A DNA stretch of 32,044 nucleotides from a bacterium. Lineage in GTDB: Bacteria; Cyanobacteriota; Vampirovibrionia; Gastranaerophilales; Gastranaerophilaceae. A model generated the notes under the pieces. The model had not been told where the DNA came from. It searched no databases and saw only the letters and a list, made by a program, of their open reading frames with translations. This document shows positions 8,357-16,799 of the stretch, in pieces; position 1 is the first letter of the stretch, and each line of letters starts with the position of its first letter. The translations under genes were made by a program, and so were the position numbers. The DNA lies in the NCBI GenBank assembly GCA_017633675.1, contig JAGBOW010000085.1:1-32044 (forward strand). Direction: 5' to 3'.

Positions 8357-8989
8357 ATGAAAAAAGCATTCAATCTTTCGGAAATTTTGATAACATTGGG
8401 AATAATCGGAGTTGTTTCCGCCTTAACTCTGCCGACTGTTATAAAAAATTATCAAAAATATACAACAGTAAATCAATTAAAAAAAGTTTACACAGTTTTA
8501 AATCAGGCATTTAAGATGTCGGAAATTGATAATGACATTTATGAAAATTGGGATAAAGTCGAAGCTATTGGGATAGTTGAGTATTCACAAAAATATTGGC
8601 AGCATTACTTAAAAGTTATAAAGATATGTTCAAACTATACAGATTGCGGATATTCAGAAGCCTTACCTTGGATGAACGCAATAAATTCTGTAAAAACACA
8701 AAAAAGCATTGGTGAAAAGAGTTTTATTATAAATGACGGAACATTAATAACATTTAACACTGCTGGTGATGCAATACATATAGATCTTAATGCAGGAGCT
8801 GGCCCAAACAGGTATGGGAGAGACCTATTCACATTCTACATATATAATAAGGGAGTAATTGCCGCTGGTTCTCATAGTAATCCAAATGACTATTGTAATA
8901 AAACCCGCACAGAAGGTAATAACGGGGAATGGTGTTCCGGCAAAATAGTCAAAGACGGTTGGAAAATAAAAGACGATTATCCGTGGTAA
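8357..8989 (+). CDS. Type IV pilin/type II secretion pseudopilin-like protein
   Basis: A 210-residue protein with a prepilin leader. Seen: short basic leader MKKA, then FNLSEILITLGIIGVVSALTL with Phe at +1 and Glu at +5 of the predicted prepilin peptidase site; residue -1 is Ala, not the usual Gly. The C-terminal domain has the block HIDLNAGAGPNRYGRDLFTF and ends in CSGKIVKDGWKIKDDYPW with several Cys that could pair. These C-terminal blocks look like those of the many small pseudopilins I associate with Gastranaerophilales (recall, not a search). SD AAGGGGA lies at 8346-8352. The stop is one base from the stop of the convergent UspA gene. The peptidase and assembly ATPase are not in this window. 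Confidence 0.82.
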   Translation: MKKAFNLSEILITLGIIGVVSALTLPTVIKNYQKYTTVNQLKKVYTVLNQAFKMSEIDNDIYENWDKVEAIGIVEYSQKYWQHYLKVIKICSNYTDCGYSEALPWMNAINSVKTQKSIGEKSFIINDGTLITFNTAGDAIHIDLNAGAGPNRYGRDLFTFYIYNKGVIAAGSHSNPNDYCNKTRTEGNNGEWCSGKIVKDGWKIKDDYPW

Positions 8990-8990
8990 G

Positions 8991-9854
8991 TTATTTTGTA
9001 CACCTGATAAGCCACACATCACTCATTGTATTTTCCAAAATTCTTTTGCTTTCAGAACCTGTCAGAAACCTGTCCAGTCTTGATTTGTTTCTTGAACCCA
9101 ATACCACCAAATCAATTTTGTTTTTTTGTGTGTAATTAATAATCTCCTGTGCGGGATTTCCTGTCAAAACAGCAGTTCCTGTAACGTCAACATTATATTC
9201 ACTCAAAATATCCTGAATTTCTTTTATAGAACTTGATGCGTATTTATGTTGTTTTCTATAAATATCCTGAAGCCAGTTTTGGTCAATATTTCCGTCCAAA
9301 AACAAAAAACTCGGATCTTCATTAACCATACAAATATAAATTTCTTTATCTTCAAGTTTGAGATGGGGGAGAATTTCTCTGATAATTCCTGCAGAACAAA
9401 TTGTTCCGTCAGTCGTCAAAAGGAGTTTTTGCTTTTTGTTTTCTTCTTTTGCAATATAATCGGAAACTTTACTGCTGTTAATAATTTCCTGTGATACGGA
9501 ACCCAGCCACTTTTGGATACCCTTTTTTCCGTTAGAGCCCATCATTATCAAATCATAATTTTCGTTTTCCCCCTGCTCAAGAATACTTTCTATTGCAGAA
9601 CCGCAATGTTTTATTTTTTTACCGATTTCAAACCCTGAATCTATAACCAGTTTTTCCGCATAATCAAGGACGGTATCGGCAACATTTGCGCACGACATTG
9701 AAAAATTACTCGCTTCCAAAGTAATATCATCAGGCAAAAAACTCCAGTCAATAACGCAAATTATATCTACAACAGCTTCTTTTATCCATTCAGAAGCATT
9801 TTTTACGGCATTATAACTGATTTTTGAGCCGTCGGTACAGAATAGAATTTTCAT
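8991..9854 (-). CDS. Universal stress protein, two tandem UspA domains
   Basis: A 287-residue cytoplasmic protein made of two UspA folds. Domain 1 opens MKILFCTDGSKISYNAV and carries a nucleotide-loop-like MGSNGKKGIQKWLGS; domain 2 opens KLLLTTDGTICSAG and carries LGSRNKSRLDRFLTGSESKRIL. The first loop is close to the ATP-binding pattern G-2x-G-9x-G(S/T) but one residue short; in the second the middle Gly is Asn, so nucleotide binding may be weak there. SD AAAGGAG sits 9 nt before the ATG on the minus strand. Single gene, ending 1 bp from the convergent pseudopilin gene. Confidence 0.9.
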   Translation of the reverse strand: MKILFCTDGSKISYNAVKNASEWIKEAVVDIICVIDWSFLPDDITLEASNFSMSCANVADTVLDYAEKLVIDSGFEIGKKIKHCGSAIESILEQGENENYDLIMMGSNGKKGIQKWLGSVSQEIINSSKVSDYIAKEENKKQKLLLTTDGTICSAGIIREILPHLKLEDKEIYICMVNEDPSFLFLDGNIDQNWLQDIYRKQHKYASSSIKEIQDILSEYNVDVTGTAVLTGNPAQEIINYTQKNKIDLVVLGSRNKSRLDRFLTGSESKRILENTMSDVWLIRCTK

Positions 9855-9873
9855 TGGTTTGAACTCCTTTTTA

Positions 9874-9979
9874 GTGAAACGTGAGAAGTGAAAAGTGAGA
9901 AGTCCTTATCGGCACTTCGTGCAAAATTTATTTTATATATATAAGCATTGTAAACGACATTTCACCTTTCACGTTTCAC
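9874..9979. repeat. MITE-like inverted repeat with about 19-bp ends
   Basis: Left end GTGAAACGTGAGAAGTGAA (9874-9892) and right end TTCACCTTTCACGTTTCAC (9961-9979) pair at 17 of 19 positions. The interior holds a second copy of the motif (GTGAAAAGTGAGAAG), CTTATCGGCACTTCGTGC (a small GCAC/GTGC hairpin also found at 189-200) and AT-rich filler. No coding capacity. It fills much of the gap between the divergent UspA and sigma genes. Confidence 0.5.
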
Positions 9980-10079
9980 TTTAATATATGTTAAGCAAAA
10001 TTACATTATCTGGTAATCTATATTTTTTTCTGATATTATTTGTTTAGAAAAATATTTTTTACAGGAATATGTTATAGCT

Positions 10080-10703
10080 ATGATACCTAAAATCAAAAAT
10101 CTTACATCATCTAAAGTTAATTTAAAGGATTATAAAGACTTGGTAGAAACTATTGCAAAGGTTGAATATCAAAAGTTTTCCAATTCGCATTTAATTGATA
10201 TCCCCGAATTAATTAATATAGGAAATCATACTTTATATATTTTGTTTAAAAATCATTCACCTGAGGAATTTAATAATACTTATTTGTCGACTGCAATAAA
10301 ATGGGCAATAAGAAATGAAGTCCGCAGACGCTACAAATGGTATTCTCTAAAAAACAAACGACAACAAATGCTTGAAGAAGGTGAAGATTTAAGAGAAGAA
10401 GTTTATAAAACGATTCTTTCAATTGACGAAATGCAAGATGCAGAAGTGCCTGCCCAAATTAAATCAGATGACAAAAACCCCGAAGAATCAATTGAACTTA
10501 CCGAACTGAAAGCCGAAATTATTGAATCAATGAAAAAACTTCCGCAAAGAGAAAGAGAATTAATTGAATATAAATTTTTTAAGGATAAAAAATTAAGAGA
10601 AATTGCAGATGAGTTCGATATTTCTCAATCAAGGATTTCCAGAATAATTCAGTCGGGACTTGATAAAATAAAGAAAGATTTAAAAAAACAGGGGATAATT
10701 TAG
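10080..10703 (+). CDS. Sigma-70 family RNA polymerase sigma factor (alternative type)
   Basis: A 207-residue sigma factor with regions 2 and 4. Seen: region 2-like segment FNNTYLSTAIKWAIRNEVRRRYKW (about 75-97), an acidic charged linker, and region 4 with LPQRERELIEYKFFKDKKL then the helix-turn-helix REIADEFDISQSRISRIIQS (about 178-197). The small size excludes the primary sigma; group 3 or 4 is likely. No anti-sigma gene is adjacent. The ribosome site is poor (AGGA near 10063). Its TAG overlaps the GTG of gcvPB by one base, an unusual partner for a sigma factor. Confidence 0.85.
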   Translation: MIPKIKNLTSSKVNLKDYKDLVETIAKVEYQKFSNSHLIDIPELINIGNHTLYILFKNHSPEEFNNTYLSTAIKWAIRNEVRRRYKWYSLKNKRQQMLEEGEDLREEVYKTILSIDEMQDAEVPAQIKSDDKNPEESIELTELKAEIIESMKKLPQRERELIEYKFFKDKKLREIADEFDISQSRISRIIQSGLDKIKKDLKKQGII

Positions 10704-11836
10704 TGAAAACAATATTTGAAAAGAGTAATGGTGTTTCAGGAATTACGTTAACGGATAAAAATGAAACCTTGAATTTTATTGATGAAAAATTTTTGAGGAA
10801 AAGTGAAATCGGACTCCCTCAAGTTGGAGAGTTAACTGCTATGCGCCACTACAAAGAACTGTCCGACAAAAATTTCTGTATTGAAAAAGGGTTTTATCCT
10901 CTGGGTTCCTGCACAATGAAATATAATCCGAAAGTTAATGAACTTTTGGCAGGTTTGGAAAATTATACAAATCTCAATCCTTTAAGTGATGATGAGGACT
11001 GTCAGGGTGCATTGGAGTTAATGTATAAACTTCAGGAAGCATTAAAAAAGATTACGGGAACGGATACTGTTACACTTCAGCCAGCAGCGGGTGCACATGG
11101 TGAATTAACCGGCATGATGGTTATAAAAAAATATTTTGAAGTAAAAGGAGAGAAAAGAAAAAAAGTTATTATTCCGGATTCTGCTCACGGTACCAATCCT
11201 GCCAGCGCGCATTTGTGCGGATTTGAAATTGTTCCCGTAAAATCGAACGAAAAAGGACAGGTTGATATTAAAGCATTGAAAGAACTTATTGATTCTGATG
11301 TCGCTGCAATAATGATGACAAATCCTAACACTTTGGGAATTTTTGAAGAGAATGTTTTGGAAATTTCAAAATTGATGCACGAAAACGGTTCATTATTATA
11401 TTATGACGGCGCAAATTTCAATGCAATTATGGGATATACAAATCCAAAACTTATGGGATTTGATGTTGTTCATATTAATTTGCACAAAACTTTCTCAACT
11501 CCTCACGGAGGCGGAGGACCAGGAGCAGGCCCAGTCGGGGTTGTTGAAAGTTTGAAAGAATTTTTACCCGCACCAATCATTGATTTTGACGGTGAAAAAT
11601 ATTTCAGAAATTACAATTTGAAAAATTCAATCGGCAGTGTAAAAGGGTTTTTCGGTAATTTCGGTGTACTAGTAAGAGCTTATGCATATATTCTAATGAT
11701 GGGCAAAAATTTGAAAGAAGCAAGTGAAAATGCCGTTTTAAATGCAAATTATCTGAAAGAAAAGTTGAAAGGTGCATACCTTTTGCCATTTGACGAACCT
11801 TGTATGCATGAATTTGTATTGTCAGGCGAAAAATAA
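10703..11836 (+). CDS. gcvPB: Glycine dehydrogenase (decarboxylating) subunit 2, truncated by an in-frame TAA
   Basis: This is the N-terminal 377 residues of the PLP-binding half of P-protein, which decarboxylates glycine and passes aminomethyl to H-protein. Seen: EIGLPQVGELTAMRHYKELS, PLGSCTMKYNPK, PAAGAHGELTG, DSAHGTNPASAHLCGFE and the PLP lysine in LHKTFSTPHGGGGPG (Lys262). The frame stops at TAA 11834-11836 right after HEFVLSGEK, where homologues continue. The same frame goes on with [14 protein letters not shown] and the family's C-terminus to 12133, so one base substitution separates this from a normal 475-residue protein. GTG start with GGGG (10691-10694) upstream. gcvPA, gcvH and gcvT are not in the window. 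Confidence 0.92.
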   Translation: MKTIFEKSNGVSGITLTDKNETLNFIDEKFLRKSEIGLPQVGELTAMRHYKELSDKNFCIEKGFYPLGSCTMKYNPKVNELLAGLENYTNLNPLSDDEDCQGALELMYKLQEALKKITGTDTVTLQPAAGAHGELTGMMVIKKYFEVKGEKRKKVIIPDSAHGTNPASAHLCGFEIVPVKSNEKGQVDIKALKELIDSDVAAIMMTNPNTLGIFEENVLEISKLMHENGSLLYYDGANFNAIMGYTNPKLMGFDVVHINLHKTFSTPHGGGGPGAGPVGVVESLKEFLPAPIIDFDGEKYFRNYNLKNSIGSVKGFFGNFGVLVRAYAYILMMGKNLKEASENAVLNANYLKEKLKGAYLLPFDEPCMHEFVLSGEK

Positions 11837-12133
11837 CATAAAGAATCAGGGGTTTCTACACTCAATATCGCAAAAGCACTTATGGACGAAAACACACACC
11901 CGCCAACGGTTTATTTCCCGTTGATTGTTCATGAGGCGATAATGATTGAACCGACAGAATCGGAAACAAAAAAAGTTTTGGACGATTTTGTTAATGTAAT
12001 GCTGAAAATTGCGAATGAAGCAAAAATTAATCCTGAAAAAATATTATCAGCACCGCACACAACACCGGTAAAAAGACTTGACGAAACATTAGCGGCTCGT
12101 CATCCGAATTTAAAATATACAGAGAAACTATGA
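11837..12133 (+). pseudogene. gcvPB: C-terminal remainder of gcvPB after the in-frame stop
   Basis: Ninety-eight codons in the same frame as the upstream gene complete it: [39 protein letters not shown] and [20 protein letters not shown] are conserved C-terminal blocks of P-protein subunit 2. The first ATG (11882) has no ribosome site and lies inside a conserved block, so independent translation is unlikely to give a functional product. The terminal TGA overlaps the ATG of the next gene by 4 nt, so operon architecture is intact and the lesion looks recent or artefactual. Confidence 0.85.
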
Positions 12134-13266
12134 CAAAAGAAAACAGAAAAATAAAAGTAGCATTTCCTCACATGGGAAACGTTTCGATAGCTTGGTCGGC
12201 AGCACTAAAAAAAATAGGAGCAGAACCTTTTATTCCTCCTTACACAAGTAAAAAAACGCTTTCAATCGGAACGAAACATTCACCGGAAGCTATATGTCTG
12301 CCATATAAATTGATTTTAGGGAATTTTATTGAAGCTATTGAAGGCGGAGCCGATTACGTTTCAATGATTACATCTCCCGGATGCTGTCGTTTGGGTGAAT
12401 ACGGAAATTGTATTCATCAAGCTCTGATTGATTTGGGATACGAAGCAAATTATGTTGAGATGCGCCTTTATGACGGAATTAAGGGAATGTACGATTATCT
12501 GAAAAAAGTAAGCGGTAAAAATGACCCGATACTTTTTGCAAGAGCTATAAATATCGGCATCAGAAAAATGTTTTTGTTAGATGATTTGGAAGATGCATTA
12601 TCCTATTACAGAGCAAGAGAAATTCATTTAGGTGATGCGGAAAAACATTATAATAAAGCTTTGCAAATGATTAAAGATGCAGACAATACAAGAACACTGA
12701 AAAAAGTTAAAAAACTTGTATTTGAAGAAATGAAAAAAACCGAGATTGACAAAAACAGAGATGTTTTGCATGTTGATGTAACCGGTGAAATTTATCTTGT
12801 GTGCGATCCGTTTTCTAATCAAAATATCTTAAAAGAACTTGGTAAAATGGGAGTTCAGACAAGAAGAAGTCTTACAATAAGCGGATTTATAAAAGATGCC
12901 ATTATTCCGAAAGTGTTCAGAGGCAGTGAAACACATCTTCAAAGAGCATATAGAATGGCTAAGCCTTATTTAATGCGTGATATCGGGGGGGATTCATTGG
13001 AATGCGTATCTGATGTCGCTTATGCCGATGAAAGAGGGGTTGACGGTATTATTCATATAAGTCCTTTTACCTGTATGCCTGAAATTATGTCGCAAAATAT
13101 TTTCCCTGCAATGAGAGAAAACTGTGATATTCCTATATTACCTTTAATTATGGACGAACAAACCGGAAAAGCCGGATATTTAACAAGACTTGAGGCCTTT
13201 ACTGATTTAATGAGAAGGCGCAAAAGAAAACTTGAAAAAGAAGCTAAGGAAAAATTAAGTGTTTAA
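12130..13266 (+). CDS. 2-hydroxyacyl-CoA dehydratase/CoA-enzyme activase-like protein (DUF2229/COG3580-3581 type)
   Basis: A 378-residue cytoplasmic protein. Seen: [20 protein letters not shown], a Cys-containing block [23 protein letters not shown], then [15 protein letters not shown], and later [19 protein letters not shown] and [18 protein letters not shown]. The spread Cys residues (AICLP, GCC, GNC, FTCMP) resemble those that hold the Fe-S cluster of 2-hydroxyacyl-CoA dehydratase subunits and their activase-related homologues. The exact reaction is unknown; no dehydratase partner or ASKHA-type activase is next to it. It is coupled to gcvPB by ATGA and to the next gene by an 8-nt overlap. 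Confidence 0.75.
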   Translation: MTKENRKIKVAFPHMGNVSIAWSAALKKIGAEPFIPPYTSKKTLSIGTKHSPEAICLPYKLILGNFIEAIEGGADYVSMITSPGCCRLGEYGNCIHQALIDLGYEANYVEMRLYDGIKGMYDYLKKVSGKNDPILFARAINIGIRKMFLLDDLEDALSYYRAREIHLGDAEKHYNKALQMIKDADNTRTLKKVKKLVFEEMKKTEIDKNRDVLHVDVTGEIYLVCDPFSNQNILKELGKMGVQTRRSLTISGFIKDAIIPKVFRGSETHLQRAYRMAKPYLMRDIGGDSLECVSDVAYADERGVDGIIHISPFTCMPEIMSQNIFPAMRENCDIPILPLIMDEQTGKAGYLTRLEAFTDLMRRRKRKLEKEAKEKLSV

Positions 13267-14107
13267 AACTTTAAAAGAAGCTGTAAAAATTACAAATTCA
13301 AATATAATTTTAACAATACCGTTAATAGTGTTTGTTAAATTTATTGATTTATATTCTTTATATACAAAACATGCTGTTGATTTTTTACCTAAATTTATTA
13401 TTGTTTTGGTAACGGTTTTATTTGTTTCCGGTATCTTTTGTTCGGTATGGTTTAATATGATAAAAGGTGCCGTAAATAATTCAAAAAAAATCTATGTATT
13501 GGATAATGACAGAACGGGAGCTTCGTTGTCTTTGTTTAAGACAATGCGGGAAGGAATAAATAATCTGTTTTTGCCATTCGTTGGTGTATATTTAATATTT
13601 GGACTTATTCAGATTGTGTTCACCCAAATTGTATATTGGGTTGGGGTGAACTTAATAGGTGTTTTGAGTTCGGAAGAGTTATTAAGTATTCAGGAGATTG
13701 CGTTAACTTCAATTTCAGAAGATAACAGTATGGCTGTATTTTTAGATAAACTTTCTGCAGAACAGATTTTATTTTTTGCTGAATGGAGTTTACTTTTTAT
13801 ATTGTTAACGTGTTTGGTTTTATACCTGATAATGCTTTGGATTCCGGAAGTCGTTTACAATACTCAAAATCCCGTAAAAGCTCTTTTTAAATCAATTGTA
13901 AAATTATTCGGAAATTTTTTGGAAACATTCCGTATGTTTTTGTTTTTGTGGTTTGTGGGATTTGTTTTGTTGTTCCTGAATACATTTTCTATGATAAATC
14001 CGTTTATTTACTTATTTATGAATGTAATTCTCTTTTATTTCTTCTTATTTGTTGCGATTTGCGTATTCCTTTATTACAACAAAAGGTTCTGTAATGATGA
14101 AGAATAA
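13259..14107 (+). CDS. Polytopic membrane protein of unknown function
   Basis: A 282-residue protein with about six hydrophobic segments: roughly 14-34, 42-66, 102-135, 168-195, 222-243 and 246-275, the last two nearly continuous. The loop after segment 2 is basic and polar (KGAVNNSKKIYVLDNDRTG). No catalytic motif recognised; the pattern (two helices, amphipathic region, four helices) recalls glycerophosphoryl-diester-phosphodiesterase-type or DUF975-type membrane domains, but I cannot assign it. GTG start at 13259 with AAGGA about 8 nt upstream, overlapping the preceding gene by 8 nt; it overlaps miaA by 14 nt at its 3' end. Confidence 0.75.
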   Translation: MFKTLKEAVKITNSNIILTIPLIVFVKFIDLYSLYTKHAVDFLPKFIIVLVTVLFVSGIFCSVWFNMIKGAVNNSKKIYVLDNDRTGASLSLFKTMREGINNLFLPFVGVYLIFGLIQIVFTQIVYWVGVNLIGVLSSEELLSIQEIALTSISEDNSMAVFLDKLSAEQILFFAEWSLLFILLTCLVLYLIMLWIPEVVYNTQNPVKALFKSIVKLFGNFLETFRMFLFLWFVGFVLLFLNTFSMINPFIYLFMNVILFYFFLFVAICVFLYYNKRFCNDEE

Positions 14108-14957
14108 AGTTATAGCTGTTGTCGGAGCAACTGCAAGCGGGAAAACCGCTTATGCAACAGATTTGGCAAAAAAGATTGACGGGGAAATCGTTTCCGCAGA
14201 TTCAAGGCTTGTTTACAAAGATATGAATATCGGAACGGCAAAACCGTCAACTGATGAAATGGGGGGAATTCCTCATTATATGATTGATATTGTTGAACCG
14301 ACATTTGATTTTACGGCAGGTTTATATGCAAAACAGGCAAAAAAACATATAAATGAAATTCTAAAAAGAGGAAAAACTCCGATAATTGCGGGAGGTACAG
14401 GGTTGTATTTTAATATTCTGTTTAATAAATATGATATGCCCGAAGTCGAACCTGATTACAAATTGAGAGAAGATTTATCAAAAATATCATTTAATGAAGT
14501 TTATGATATTTTAAAAGAACTGGATAAAGATGCCGTAATTGAGCAGAATGACAAAAAAAAAGCTATCAGATATATCGAAATAATTAAGGGAACGGGACTA
14601 CCGATAAACAAAGCTTGCAGAAAATCCGAATGTGAGTTTGATGTCGAATGGATTGGTTTGAATTTTCCCAGAGAAATTTTGTATGACAGAATTAATAAAC
14701 GAGTTGATATAATGATAGAAAACGGGCTTGTTGAAGAAACAAAAAATTTGATTTCAAAATATGGCAGAGTGCCAAACATAGTGGATACTATCGGATATCG
14801 TGAAATTATTTCTGCACTTGACGGAGAAATGACCATTGATGAGGCGGTTGATAAATTAAAACAGAATTCCCGAAACTATGCAAAACGCCAATTAACATGG
14901 TTTCGCAAAAATACGAAAATAAAGTGGAATTGCTATCCTGAAAAGATGGAAAAGTAA
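14094..14957 (+). CDS. miaA: tRNA dimethylallyltransferase
   Basis: MiaA adds a dimethylallyl group to N6 of A37 in tRNAs that read UNN codons. The 287 residues match the family. Seen: P-loop GATASGKT (11-18), DSRLVYKDMNIGTAKP (substrate contact region), GGIPHYMIDIVEP, GGTGLYFNIL, and the C-terminal VDTIGYREI and YAKRQLTWFRKN. I take ATG 14094 with AAAAGG (14081-14086) 7 nt upstream; an in-frame ATG at 14049 lies deep in the membrane gene and adds residues foreign to MiaA. Last gene of the sigma-gcvPB operon, followed by a hairpin terminator. Confidence 0.96.
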   Translation: MMKNKVIAVVGATASGKTAYATDLAKKIDGEIVSADSRLVYKDMNIGTAKPSTDEMGGIPHYMIDIVEPTFDFTAGLYAKQAKKHINEILKRGKTPIIAGGTGLYFNILFNKYDMPEVEPDYKLREDLSKISFNEVYDILKELDKDAVIEQNDKKKAIRYIEIIKGTGLPINKACRKSECEFDVEWIGLNFPREILYDRINKRVDIMIENGLVEETKNLISKYGRVPNIVDTIGYREIISALDGEMTIDEAVDKLKQNSRNYAKRQLTWFRKNTKIKWNCYPEKMEK

Positions 14958-14963
14958 CTGTAG

Positions 14964-14993
14964 GTCGTGTTGGATATTTTTATCCAACACGAC
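14964..14993 (+). terminator. Hairpin terminator after miaA
   Basis: A perfect 13-bp stem (GTCGTGTTGGATA with TATCCAACACGAC) around a TTTT loop begins 7 nt after the miaA stop. The following tract (ATTTATATTTG) is only moderately T-rich. Confidence 0.7.
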
Positions 14994-15090
14994 ATTTATA
15001 TTTGTCGAAAATCCTGTACATAAAGCAGACTTGGTAAAATTTTATTAAAATTACTTTAACGATAAGACTTATTCGCTTATTCACTTCTTA

Positions 15091-15143
15091 AACGATACGG
15101 TCTTATCGCCTTAACGTCCTATTGCCTTATCGCCTTATATCGC
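15091..15143. repeat. Tandem octamer repeat CYTATYGC before the AsmA-like gene
   Basis: After AACGATACGG come CTTATCGC, CTTAACGT, CCTATTGC, CTTATCGC and a stretched CTTATATCGC, in 8-bp register. The flank and first unit closely copy the array at 121-139. The rest of the 14994-15184 gap holds nothing recognisable apart from the ribosome site GAGGGA (15175-15180). Confidence 0.7.
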
Positions 15144-15184
15144 ATATCTATTTTCATGCTAAGATATCGTTAACGAGGGATATT

Positions 15185-16756
15185 ATGTTGAAAAAATTTT
15201 TGATTACGTTTGGGGTTTTTATATTTGTTTTGTATGCGCTGTTTTTATCTGCGCCTTTGTTACTTACTAATTTGATAAATAATTATGATATTCCGAAAAT
15301 TGTTGAAGATGCCTGCGGGTACAAATTAAAAATCGATAATATTAAACTTATTACTACTCCAAAACTGACGATTGGCGCAAAAATCGGTCATTTGGATTTG
15401 GCACTTCCTACAGGTGAAATTTTCCTGACAGCAGATAATGTCAACGGAAAATTATCCATAATCCCGTTAATCGCAAAAAAAATTGAAATTGACACAATTA
15501 GTGCGGATAATATTAATCTCAACTTAAAAATAAAAAAAGACGGACATTTTTTGATAGAAGATTATATCCCTCAATCAGAACCCGATAAAGCGCAAGAGTC
15601 GATAACTTCGCTCCCTTTGGGCTTAAAATTATCCAATCATCTTCCCGATATAAAAATCAACAATTATAATATTTCATTCATTGATACTTCGGACAAAACT
15701 TATTCAATTTTCGGAAACAAATTCTACATACAGGATTTTATACTGAATAAAAAAGTAAAAATCACCGCAGATGGCAAATTTCAACTCCTCGACAGGGAAC
15801 AATTCAGCTATGATATAAAACTTTTGAACAAAATCATGCCTGATATCGACCTAAACGACCTTGTTTTTGCGCAACAGACGGAAATGTCGGTTCAGCCACC
15901 TCACCCCACCCCTCTCCCATTGGAAGAAGGAGCTGTAAAACAGCCTGTAAATATTATAGACATATTCAACGCAATTTATAAAAACGGCATTACTGCCGAT
16001 TTAATCGCTGATGTCAAGACTTCAGGCACTTTGGAAAACATAAATTTTGACGGAAAAGCAAATATTACAAATATTTCTGTCGGAGTGGACGGAAAACCTT
16101 TACCTCCGAGCAACGCAGACATAAAACTAAGCGGAAACAAAATAAAATTGTATGCAAAACTGTTTACCGCAAAAGATGAAATTACGGAATTCGTAATGAA
16201 TTCCACCACAGGAAAAAATCCCAAAATCGACCTGAATTGTAAATCAAATGCAAAATTTAAAAGTCTAATTGATTTAGCGGACAGTGTTGCAAAAACTTTC
16301 GGGCGAAATGATTTAGACACAATCTCTGCAACAGGCGGAATTGATGCGGATTTTTCAATAAAAACGGATTTGAAAAAACTTGAAACTTCGGGGTATTTGA
16401 AAATCCCTTCTGCCTCATTGAATTACAAACTCTACAACGCAAATATCGAAAAAATCTTTGCGGATATTCGGTTTGCAAATAATTTAATCGACATAAAAGA
16501 TGCTGGTTTTACAGTAATGGGACAACCTTTAACATTAAAAGGTACGGTTTCTCAAGATGCAATTGCGAATATAACGGTAATTGCGGACAAATTACATCTT
16601 AAAGAACTCCTAATCACCATCGGACAGGCAGGATTACTGAAAGATAACGATATAAAAAGCGGTACAATTAACCTTAATGTTCTTTTGAAAGGTAAATTAG
16701 ACAAAATAATTCCGAAAATCAATGTTTCAGTTGATAATTTGAACATAAAAAAATAA
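15185..16756 (+). CDS. AsmA-like envelope protein, N-terminal part (frame ends at an A7 run)
   Basis: The first 523 residues of a very large AsmA-family protein. Such proteins are inner-membrane anchored, span the periplasm and are linked to lipid transport and outer-membrane assembly. Seen: N-terminal membrane anchor (about 3-26, FLITFGVFIFVLYALFL), then the AsmA pattern of alternating beta strands (GYKLKIDNIKL, PKLTIGAKIGHLDLALP, DNVNGKLSIIPLIAKKIEI). Residues 238-250 (PPHPTPLPLEEGA) are encoded by an inserted repeat. ATG 15185 is preceded by GAGGGA at 15175-15180; an in-frame ATG at 15122 would lie in the octamer repeat. The frame closes at TAA 16754-16756 directly after AAAAAAA (16747-16753); dropping one A joins it to the next frame. 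Confidence 0.85.
   Translation: MLKKFLITFGVFIFVLYALFLSAPLLLTNLINNYDIPKIVEDACGYKLKIDNIKLITTPKLTIGAKIGHLDLALPTGEIFLTADNVNGKLSIIPLIAKKIEIDTISADNINLNLKIKKDGHFLIEDYIPQSEPDKAQESITSLPLGLKLSNHLPDIKINNYNISFIDTSDKTYSIFGNKFYIQDFILNKKVKITADGKFQLLDREQFSYDIKLLNKIMPDIDLNDLVFAQQTEMSVQPPHPTPLPLEEGAVKQPVNIIDIFNAIYKNGITADLIADVKTSGTLENINFDGKANITNISVGVDGKPLPPSNADIKLSGNKIKLYAKLFTAKDEITEFVMNSTTGKNPKIDLNCKSNAKFKSLIDLADSVAKTFGRNDLDTISATGGIDADFSIKTDLKKLETSGYLKIPSASLNYKLYNANIEKIFADIRFANNLIDIKDAGFTVMGQPLTLKGTVSQDAIANITVIADKLHLKELLITIGQAGLLKDNDIKSGTINLNVLLKGKLDKIIPKINVSVDNLNIKK
15890..15940 (-). repeat. GC-rich repeat fragment inside the AsmA-like gene
   Basis: On the minus strand this reads CCAATGGGAGAGGGGTGGGG then TGAGGTGG, resembling widespread intergenic elements of the GGGAGAGGGTTGGGGTGAGG type. 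In the gene it is read in frame as PPHPTPLPLEEGA, a peptide unlike the surrounding beta-rich sequence. Confidence 0.55.
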
Positions 16757-16799
16757 ACCATTCAATATTTCCGTTTCAACCCCGAACTTAAAAATATCA

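Noticed and set aside
11834-11836. Stop-codon reassignment or selenocysteine/pyrrolysine at the gcvPB stop
   Set aside because: The codon is TAA, which ends several intact genes here; selenocysteine and pyrrolysine use TGA and TAG.
15091-15143. CRISPR array
   Set aside because: The units are 8 bp without spacers; no cas genes and no regularly spaced long repeats occur in the window.
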